A stretch of DNA of 64,000 nucleotides from Pseudocitrobacter vendiensis (GTDB taxonomy: Bacteria > Pseudomonadota > Gammaproteobacteria > Enterobacterales > Enterobacteriaceae): positions 276,763-340,762 of the forward strand of contig NZ_CALSBS010000003.1 of assembly GCF_943590815.1 (NCBI RefSeq), written 5' to 3'. A program made the position numbers and the translations under genes. This document shows, piece by piece, positions 57,741 through 64,000 of the stretch. Positions within the stretch are counted from its first letter, which is position 1; each line of letters opens with the position of its first letter. Below the pieces are notes generated by a model, which was not told where the DNA came from, did no database searches, and worked only from the letters and a program-made list of their open reading frames with translations.

Positions 57741-58571
57741 TTAACGCGGGCTGAATTTATAAAACAGATTTGGTTCGCTGACGATGTAAAGGTTACCCGT
57801 ACCGTCGGTGGCGATACCTTCCGGTTGCGGAATATCACGGGCAAGGCCGTAATGCCCCGCCGTCAGCGACATAAATTTCAGGTTATGTTCGCGGTCGACC
57901 AGCACGACTTTTTGCGAAATGTCGGAGAGAATATAGAGGTTAGACGTCGAGCCATCAAAGTCCATTCCGGAGATATCGCGCACGTACCAGGAAAGCATTA
58001 ATTCATTGAGCGGACTTTTATCTGTTTTGAATACCCCTTCGTTATCGAGGATATTAAAAATCCGTACAGGCTTTTTCTCCTGGGCCGTTACCATGCGGGA
58101 AAGTTCGGGTTTCCAGGCTAATCCTTCCACACCGCTGTTTTGTTTATCGGCCTGAACTGTCGGACGATAAGTTTCGGCATGGCTGATATCCACTTTTTGC
58201 GTATCATTATTAATGGTGATGATAGCCAGCGTGCCGCTCTTTTCTTTAGAAAGGTAGAAGCGATGATTACCGATATATTCAATTGCCTCAAGATCTGCGG
58301 GCTTATCCGTTTTGATACGACGCAGCACCTTCCCATCCGTGCTAAGTTCCAGAATTAAAGAAGGGGCATCGGTAACGGCAAAGAGAGTCTGGGTGTCTGT
58401 ATTCCAGGTCAGGCCAGATAGTCCACCTTCTAAACCTGAGATTTCTCGGGCATCGATAGTGACGTGATAGTTGTCTATTTGTGGGTAATTTGTGATGTAG
58501 TAATAGAAAGAAAAAATACAAAAAAGAACAATAATAAGGCCTGCAAATATTTTGGTTTTCTTATTCTTCAT
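57741..58571 (-). CDS. SdiA-regulated/YjiK-like beta-propeller protein
   Basis: A 276-residue protein from the ATG at 58571 (MKNKKTKIFAGLIIVLFC); a longer open frame to 58622 lacks support. An N-terminal membrane anchor is followed by a beta-propeller-like periplasmic domain with repeated patterns GLSGLTWNTDTQTLFAVTD, DLEAIEYIGNHRFYL, GVEGLAWKPE, and PEGIATDGTGNLYIVSEPN, typical of the SdiA-regulated family. Its function is unknown; regulation by SdiA is only implied by the family name. Base composition is clearly more AT-rich than the neighbouring treF and gor, which suggests acquisition by transfer. Confidence 0.75.
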   Translation of the reverse strand: MKNKKTKIFAGLIIVLFCIFSFYYYITNYPQIDNYHVTIDAREISGLEGGLSGLTWNTDTQTLFAVTDAPSLILELSTDGKVLRRIKTDKPADLEAIEYIGNHRFYLSKEKSGTLAIITINNDTQKVDISHAETYRPTVQADKQNSGVEGLAWKPELSRMVTAQEKKPVRIFNILDNEGVFKTDKSPLNELMLSWYVRDISGMDFDGSTSNLYILSDISQKVVLVDREHNLKFMSLTAGHYGLARDIPQPEGIATDGTGNLYIVSEPNLFYKFSPR

Positions 58572-58644
58572 AAATCCACAGCGAATGAACGGGAGAGTCA
58601 GATATCCCCTATATGTTTCCATATAGGGGATTGCGCGTCATATA

Positions 58645-59997
58645 TTAGCGCATGGTAACAAACTCTTCCGCCGCTGTCGGGTGAATTGCCACGGTATTAT
58701 CGAAATCTTTTTTGGTTGCACCCATTTTCAGGGCTACGGCGAAACCTTGCAGCATTTCATCCATACCAAAACCGATGCCGTGAATACCGACAATTTTCTC
58801 TTCCGGGCCAACACAAACCAGTTTCATACGGCACGGCTGGCGATGCGTGGTGACGGCGGTATACATCGCCGTAAAGGACGATTTATAGACCTTCACCGCG
58901 TCGTCGCCATACTGCTCACGTGCCTGCGGTTCGGTTAAACCGACGGTGCCGATGGGCGGGTGGCTGAAGACAACGGTCGGGATATTGCTGTAATCCAGAT
59001 GCTCATCCGGCTTGTTATTAAACAGGCGTTCTGAGAGACGACGACCTGCGGCCACTGCAACCGGCGTCAGTTCAACGGCGCCAGTATTATCACCGACGGC
59101 GTAAATCCCCGGAACGTTGGTGTTCTGGAATTTATCGACGACGATATAGCCTTTATCGTTGGTTTTCACGCCCGTTGCTGCCAGGTTGAAGTTGTCGTTC
59201 GCCGGTTCACGGCCAATCGCCCAAATCAGGCAATCTACCGTCTGGCTGCGGCCATCTTCCAGTTCAATGGTCAGGCTGCCGTCGGCGTTTTTCACGACCG
59301 CTTTTGGAATCGCCTGAGTATGCAGCGTTGGGCCTTCCGCGTTCATCACTTCAACCAGCGTCTCGGTAATCAGCGGGTCGAAGGAACGCAGCGGCGCGTG
59401 TTTACGCACAAACAGGTGCGTTTCCGCGCCCAGTCCGTTAATCACACCCGCCAGTTCCACTGCGATATAGCCCGCGCCCACAACCGCAACGCGTTTCGGC
59501 AATGCGGGCAGCGCGAAGAAACCGTCGGAGTCGATACCGTATTCCACGCCCGGAATATCCGGATGGCTTGGGCGACCGCCGGTGGCGATCAGGATATGAT
59601 CGGCGGTGATCGTCTCCCCGTTCACTTCCACGGTTTTCGCATCAACAAAGCGGGCAAAGCCTTTAATCACATCGACTTTGTTCTTCGCCAGGCCATTGTC
59701 ATAGGACGTATGAATACGGTCGATATAGGCGGTACGGCTGGCAATCAGTTTATCCCAGTCGAAGTTGTTGATGGTGGTATCAAAACCGTAATCCGGGCCA
59801 TACATGTGGATGGCTTCGCGGATTTGCGCGGCATGCCACATCACTTTTTTCGGCACGCAACCGACGTTGACGCAGGTGCCGCCCAGCTCTTTAGCTTCAA
59901 TCAGTGCACACTTCTGGCCGTACATCGCCGCCCGGTTGATTGAGGCGATGCCGCCGCTGCCGCCGCCAATAGCGATATAGTCGTAATGTTTGGTCAT
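58645..59997 (-). CDS. gor: Glutathione-disulfide reductase
   Basis: A 450-residue flavoenzyme, same length as E. coli Gor, starting at [16 protein letters not shown] (59997); an open extension upstream is not conserved. The FAD motif GGGSGG is near the N-terminus, redox-active Cys42 and Cys47 lie in GGTCVNVGC, the NADPH fold motif is [11 protein letters not shown], and the C-terminal catalytic His is in HPTAAEE. It reduces glutathione disulfide with NADPH in the cytoplasm. In E. coli it is under OxyR and RpoS control. Confidence 0.97.
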   Translation of the reverse strand: MTKHYDYIAIGGGSGGIASINRAAMYGQKCALIEAKELGGTCVNVGCVPKKVMWHAAQIREAIHMYGPDYGFDTTINNFDWDKLIASRTAYIDRIHTSYDNGLAKNKVDVIKGFARFVDAKTVEVNGETITADHILIATGGRPSHPDIPGVEYGIDSDGFFALPALPKRVAVVGAGYIAVELAGVINGLGAETHLFVRKHAPLRSFDPLITETLVEVMNAEGPTLHTQAIPKAVVKNADGSLTIELEDGRSQTVDCLIWAIGREPANDNFNLAATGVKTNDKGYIVVDKFQNTNVPGIYAVGDNTGAVELTPVAVAAGRRLSERLFNNKPDEHLDYSNIPTVVFSHPPIGTVGLTEPQAREQYGDDAVKVYKSSFTAMYTAVTTHRQPCRMKLVCVGPEEKIVGIHGIGFGMDEMLQGFAVALKMGATKKDFDNTVAIHPTAAEEFVTMR

Positions 59998-60098
59998 GAC
60001 CGCTCCTTCCTGTTCATTGTCAGGCGAGGGCTCTGTGCCCAGCGCCAAAGATCCGCGATTGTATACCTGAAACTGATAGGTTCTGGCTATGTCTGCGA

Positions 60099-60941
60099 TT
60101 ACTCAGGCACGATCCAGCTTACCGTGGTGTGGCCGATACCGTTCGGCACCAGCTTGCTGTGCAGCCATGGCAGAACGGCGTTCATCTGCTGTTCCAGCTT
60201 CCACGGCGGGTTGATAACAATCATGCCGGAAGCCGTCATGCCGCGCTGATCGCTGTCCGGGCGTACCGCCAGCTCGATTTGCAGGATTTTACGGATGCCG
60301 GTGGCTTCGAGGTCTTTGATCATGCGTTTGATTTGCGCACGCAGGACGACCGGATACCATAACGCATAGGTGCCTGTCGCAAAGCGCTTATAACCTTCGT
60401 GAATGCCCGTAACCACAGCCTGATAATCGGTTTTGATTTCGTACGGCGGGTCGATGAGGATCAGCCCACGACGTGAAACTGGCGGCAGTTTGGATTTGAG
60501 TTGTTGATAACCGTCGGTTTTTTCCACGCGCGCACGGTCGTCTTTCTGGAATTCGGAACGCAGCAGCGGAAAATCGCTCGGGTGCAGTTCAGTCATCATC
60601 AGGCTGTCTTGTTCACGCAGCAACTGACGGGCAATCAGCGGTGAACCAGGGTAGTAGCGCAACTGGCCGCTGCGGTTGAAGTGCTGGACCACGCTGATAT
60701 ATGGCTCCAGTTCGGCAGGCAGATCGTCCTGTTGCCAGATACGGGCGATACCCTCCAGATACTCACCGGTGCGCTCGGCGTGCTCGCTGCTTAACTGGTA
60801 ACGGCCTGCGCCCGCATGGGTGTCCAGATAGAGAAACGGTTTCTCTTTCTCTTTCAGTGATTCGATGATCAGGCTCTGAACGGTGTGTTTAAGGACGTCG
60901 GCGTGGTTGCCAGCGTGAAAGCTGTGGCGATAACTGAGCAT
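60099..60941 (-). CDS. rlmJ: 23S rRNA (adenine2030-N6)-methyltransferase
   Basis: A 280-residue protein, the length of E. coli RlmJ (YhiR). The Rossmann-type SAM site is [15 protein letters not shown], and the catalytic amino-methyltransferase motif is DPPYE in [16 protein letters not shown]. The N-terminal [19 protein letters not shown] is invariant in the family. It methylates A2030 of 23S rRNA; E. coli mutants also fail to use DNA as a nutrient. It is divergent from prlC, with the prlC heat-shock promoter between. Confidence 0.97.
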   Translation of the reverse strand: MLSYRHSFHAGNHADVLKHTVQSLIIESLKEKEKPFLYLDTHAGAGRYQLSSEHAERTGEYLEGIARIWQQDDLPAELEPYISVVQHFNRSGQLRYYPGSPLIARQLLREQDSLMMTELHPSDFPLLRSEFQKDDRARVEKTDGYQQLKSKLPPVSRRGLILIDPPYEIKTDYQAVVTGIHEGYKRFATGTYALWYPVVLRAQIKRMIKDLEATGIRKILQIELAVRPDSDQRGMTASGMIVINPPWKLEQQMNAVLPWLHSKLVPNGIGHTTVSWIVPE

Positions 60942-61053
60942 GGGTAAAGGAGTTCCGCTAAGTAAAACATGGGCCCGTTACCGGGCAACAAAAAAGCCTA
61001 TCCAGACAGTATACCGAAAAGTCGCCGCCGCCGCGAAAGCGCAACGCTTATCA

Positions 61054-61082
61054 TTGAAATTCACTACACTTAACCCCATGCT
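61054..61082 (+). promoter_or_regulatory. Sigma-32 heat-shock promoter of prlC
   Basis: TTGAAA (61054-61059), a 14-bp spacer, and CCCCATGCT (61074-61082) match the sigma-32 pattern CTTGAAA-N11-15-CCCCATNT. E. coli prlC is a known heat-shock gene. The start codon is 92 bp downstream. Confidence 0.88.
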
Positions 61083-61093
61083 ACATATATTAC

Positions 61094-61126
61094 ATGGCGG
61101 ATGGCGACGTAGCCGCCATCCGACAA
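61094..61126. repeat. REP-like hairpin in the prlC leader
   Basis: ATGGCGG and CCGCCAT enclose a 12-base loop and are followed by CCGACAATAA. It resembles a single REP palindrome and falls in the untranslated leader between the sigma-32 promoter and prlC. Confidence 0.55.
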
Positions 61127-61173
61127 TAACGCGCATACGCGTTTGTTTCCCCTTTTTAACCAGGACTGTGCAT

Positions 61174-63216
61174 ATGACGAATCCATTACTGACTCCCTTC
61201 GAACTGCCGCCGTTTTCCGCCATCAAGCCTGAGCATGTTGTTCCCGCTGTCACTAAAGCGCTGAACGACTGCCGTGAAAATGTGGAACGCGTGGTAGCAC
61301 AGGGCGCACCGTATTCCTGGGAAAATTTATGCCAGCCGCTGGCGGAAGTGGACGATGTGCTGGGGCGTATTTTCTCGCCGGTCAGCCATCTGAATTCGGT
61401 CAAAAACAGCCCGGAACTGCGCGAAGCCTACGAGCAAACCCTGCCGCTGCTGTCGGAATACAGTACCTGGGTCGGTCAGCATGAAGGGCTGTACAAAGCG
61501 TATCGCGACCTGCGCGACGGCGATAACTACGCCACGCTTTCTACGGCACAGAAAAAAGCGGTCGATAACGCACTGCGTGATTTCGAATTGTCCGGCATCG
61601 GACTGCCGAAAGAGAAACAGCAGCGCTACGGTGAAATTGCGACGCGTTTGTCTGAACTCGGCAACATCTATAGCAACAACGTGCTCGATGCCACCATGGG
61701 CTGGACGAAACAGGTGAGCGACGAAGCGGAACTCTCCGGTATGCCGGAAAGCGCGCTGGCGGCCGCTAAAGCACAGGCTGAAGCCAAAGAGCTGGACGGT
61801 TATCTGCTGACGCTGGATATCCCAAGCTATCTGCCGGTAATGACCTACTGCGACAATCAGGCGCTGCGTGAAGAGATGTATCGCGCCTACAGCACTCGCG
61901 CGTCTGATCAGGGCCCGAATGCCGGTAAATGGGATAACAGCCCGGTGATGGCGGAAATTCTCGCCCTGCGTCACGAGCTGGCGCAACTGCTGGGCTTCGA
62001 AAGCTACGCCTTTAAATCGCTCGCCACCAAAATGGCGGAAAATCCGCAGCAGGTGCTGGAATTCTTAACCGACCTCGCCAAACGTGCGCGTCCGCAGGGT
62101 GAAAAGGAGCTGGCGCAACTGCGTGCCTTCGCGAAAGCGGAATTTGGCGTCGATGAGCTGCAACCGTGGGATATCGCCTACTACAGCGAAAAACAGAAGC
62201 AACACCTCTATAGCATCAGCGACGAGCAACTGCGCCCGTACTTCCCGGAAAACAAAGCCGTTAACGGCCTGTTTGAAGTGGTGAAACGCATATACGGCAT
62301 TACCGCCAAAGAGCGCAAAGATGTTGATGTCTGGAGCCCGGAAGTACGCTTCTTCGAGCTGTATGACGAAAATAACGAACTGCGCGGTAGCTTCTACCTT
62401 GACCTGTACGCACGTGAACACAAACGCGGTGGGGCGTGGATGGACGACTGTGTTGGCCAGATGCGCAAGCTCGATGGCTCACTGCAAAAACCGGTCGCCT
62501 ACCTGACCTGCAACTTTAACCGTCCGGTCAACGGCAAACCCGCGCTGTTTACGCATGATGAAGTGATCACCCTGTTCCACGAGTTCGGTCACGGCCTGCA
62601 CCACATGCTGACCCGCATCGAAACCGCAGGCGTTTCCGGGATCAACGGCGTGCCGTGGGATGCGGTCGAACTGCCGAGCCAGTTTATGGAAAACTGGTGC
62701 TGGGAGCCGGACGCGCTGGCGTTTATCTCCGGCCACTACGAAACCGGCGAACCGCTGCCGAAAGAACTTCTGGATAAAATGCTGGCGGCGAAAAACTACC
62801 AGGCGGCGCTGTTTATCCTGCGTCAACTGGAATTCGGCCTGTTCGACTTCCGTCTGCACGCGGAATTTAACCCGGAGCAGGGCGCGAAAATCCTCGAAAC
62901 CCTGGCGGAAATCAAGAAACAGGTTGCCGTGGTGCCGGGGCCGTCATGGGGCCGCTTCCCGCACGCCTTCAGCCACATCTTTGCCGGTGGTTATGCGGCG
63001 GGTTACTACAGCTATCTGTGGGCCGATGTGCTGGCGGCAGATGCCTTCTCCCGCTTCGAAGAAGAGGGGATTTTCAACCGCGATACCGGGCAGTCGTTCC
63101 TTGATAACATCCTGACGCGCGGCGGTTCTGAGGAGCCAATGGCGCTGTTCAAACGCTTCCGTGGCCGTGAACCGCAGCTTGATGCGATGCTGGAGCACTA
63201 CGGGATCAAAGGCTAA
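61174..63216 (+). CDS. prlC: Oligopeptidase A
   Basis: From the ATG at 61174 it encodes 680 residues ([21 protein letters not shown]), as in E. coli PrlC/OpdA; a long open extension upstream crosses the promoter and is not coding. It is a family M3 thimet-type zinc metallopeptidase with HEFGH at 469-473 and the third zinc ligand Glu further on ([12 protein letters not shown]). It degrades signal peptides and short peptides in the cytoplasm. It lies 7 bp before rsmJ, so the two form an operon under the sigma-32 promoter. Confidence 0.97.
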   Translation: MTNPLLTPFELPPFSAIKPEHVVPAVTKALNDCRENVERVVAQGAPYSWENLCQPLAEVDDVLGRIFSPVSHLNSVKNSPELREAYEQTLPLLSEYSTWVGQHEGLYKAYRDLRDGDNYATLSTAQKKAVDNALRDFELSGIGLPKEKQQRYGEIATRLSELGNIYSNNVLDATMGWTKQVSDEAELSGMPESALAAAKAQAEAKELDGYLLTLDIPSYLPVMTYCDNQALREEMYRAYSTRASDQGPNAGKWDNSPVMAEILALRHELAQLLGFESYAFKSLATKMAENPQQVLEFLTDLAKRARPQGEKELAQLRAFAKAEFGVDELQPWDIAYYSEKQKQHLYSISDEQLRPYFPENKAVNGLFEVVKRIYGITAKERKDVDVWSPEVRFFELYDENNELRGSFYLDLYAREHKRGGAWMDDCVGQMRKLDGSLQKPVAYLTCNFNRPVNGKPALFTHDEVITLFHEFGHGLHHMLTRIETAGVSGINGVPWDAVELPSQFMENWCWEPDALAFISGHYETGEPLPKELLDKMLAAKNYQAALFILRQLEFGLFDFRLHAEFNPEQGAKILETLAEIKKQVAVVPGPSWGRFPHAFSHIFAGGYAAGYYSYLWADVLAADAFSRFEEEGIFNRDTGQSFLDNILTRGGSEEPMALFKRFRGREPQLDAMLEHYGIKG

Positions 63217-63223
63217 TCAGTCA

Positions 63224-63976
63224 GTGAAAATCTGTTTACTTGATGAAACGGGCGCCGGAGACGGCGCCTTATCTGTTCTTGCTGCCCGCTGGGGGCTGGA
63301 GCACGATGAAGACAACCTAATGGCGCTGGTGTTAACGCCGGAGCATCTTGAACTGCGCAAGCGCGATGAGCCAAAGCTTGGCGGCATCTTCGTGGATTTT
63401 GTTGGCGGCGCGATGGCGCATCGGCGTAAATTCGGCGGCGGTCGCGGTGAGGCGGTGGCAAAAGCCGTCGGCATTAAAGGCAGCTATTTGCCGGACGTGG
63501 TTGACGCCACGGCGGGGCTGGGGCGCGATGCCTTTGTGCTGGCCTCGGTAGGCTGCCATGTGCGGATGCTGGAACGCAACCCGGTAGTGGCGGCACTGCT
63601 CGACGATGGCCTGGCGCGCGGCTATGCCGATGCGGAAATCGGTGGCTGGTTGCAGGAACGCTTACAGTTGATCCACGCCTCAAGCCTGACGACGCTCGCG
63701 GATATCACCCCGCGTCCGCAGGTGGTGTACCTTGACCCGATGTTTCCGCATAAGCAGAAAAGCGCGCTGGTGAAGAAAGAGATGCGCGTGTTTCAGTCGC
63801 TGGTGGGGCCGGATTTAGATGCGGACGGATTGCTGGAGCCTGCACGATTGCTGGCGACAAAACGCGTGGTAGTGAAGCGACCGGACTATGCGCCGCCGCT
63901 CGCGGACGTGGCGACGACCAACGCGGTGGTCACGAAAGGGCATCGGTTTGATATTTATGCGGGGACGGCTGAATAG
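63224..63976 (+). CDS. rsmJ: 16S rRNA (guanine1516-N2)-methyltransferase
   Basis: A 250-residue protein starting with GTG at 63224 ([25 protein letters not shown], read as Met), same length as E. coli RsmJ (YhiQ). An upstream start at 63161 lies inside prlC. The SAM-binding region is [19 protein letters not shown], and the catalytic motif is YLDPMFPHK. It methylates G1516 of 16S rRNA. It sits 7 bp after prlC and shares its transcript. Confidence 0.96.
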   Translation: MKICLLDETGAGDGALSVLAARWGLEHDEDNLMALVLTPEHLELRKRDEPKLGGIFVDFVGGAMAHRRKFGGGRGEAVAKAVGIKGSYLPDVVDATAGLGRDAFVLASVGCHVRMLERNPVVAALLDDGLARGYADAEIGGWLQERLQLIHASSLTTLADITPRPQVVYLDPMFPHKQKSALVKKEMRVFQSLVGPDLDADGLLEPARLLATKRVVVKRPDYAPPLADVATTNAVVTKGHRFDIYAGTAE

Positions 63977-64000
63977 GGGAAGTGCGGCCTGGGCCCCTCA

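Noticed and set aside
59320..59943. Plus-strand open frame of 207 codons opposite gor
   Set aside because: gor is unambiguous on the other strand and this frame shows no protein motif.
60940..61173. N-terminal extension of prlC
   Set aside because: The extension crosses the sigma-32 promoter and leader hairpin; the ATG at 61174 gives the conserved 680-residue protein.

Overview
The window is chromosomal DNA of an enterobacterium close to Escherichia/Salmonella but not E. coli itself. An Enterobacter, Lelliottia or Leclercia-like genus fits best; this is inferred from gene content and a moderately high GC content, not from a search. Most of it is the E. coli K-12 segment from ghrB/yiaD through bisC, dpp, bcs, dctA, yhj genes, treF, gor and prlC to rsmJ, in conserved order, with small accessory insertions.

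Layout. 1-2850: the end of a PTS EIICB gene, translationally coupled to a PHP-domain hydrolase. 2926-8267: a 2-ketogluconate cluster on the minus strand (LacI/PtxS-type repressor, kguE, kguK, kguT, ghrB), with a perfect PtxS-like operator in front of kguE. 8363-16674: yiaD, bisC, yiaC, tag, yhjY, yhjX and eptB. 16766-23343: tRNA-Pro(CGG) and the dppABCDF dipeptide ABC transporter. 23486-23709: an LdrD-like type I toxin with its antisense Rdl RNA. 23793-37879: the cellulose locus, as divergent bcsEFG and bcsRQABZC operons. 38146-47453: pdeK, dctA, yhjJ, kdgK, pdeH and yhjG. 47644-55580: yhjE, yhjD, yhjC, an SDR oxidoreductase, yhjB, a lysozyme-fold gene lacking two catalytic residues, and a large membrane protein probably of the STY4199/HEPN family. 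55864-63976: treF, an SdiA-regulated-type protein, gor, rlmJ, prlC and rsmJ.

How it works together. The core theme is cyclic-di-GMP control of cellulose. BcsA (PilZ domain) and BcsE (RxGD site) sense the messenger. BcsG and BcsF add phosphoethanolamine to cellulose. Two phosphodiesterases, PdeK and PdeH, sit close by, and PdeH has an almost perfect flagellar sigma-28 promoter. A second theme is sugar-acid and small-molecule uptake: kgu, kdgK, dctA, dppABCDF, yhjX and yhjE. Recognisable regulatory sites include three YpdB half-sites before yhjX, a sigma-32 promoter before prlC, a possible KdgR box before kdgK and a GcvB-type CA-rich leader before dppA.

Five gene-free gaps carry related palindromic repeats whose outer ends read CCCTCACCC and GGGTGAGGG. 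REP/BIME elements also lie between dppA and dppB and beside treF. The most unusual items are the degenerate lysozyme with its neighbour gene and structured leader, the inverted repeats before yhjB, and the ldr/rdl pair, whose 35-codon toxin gene is easily overlooked.
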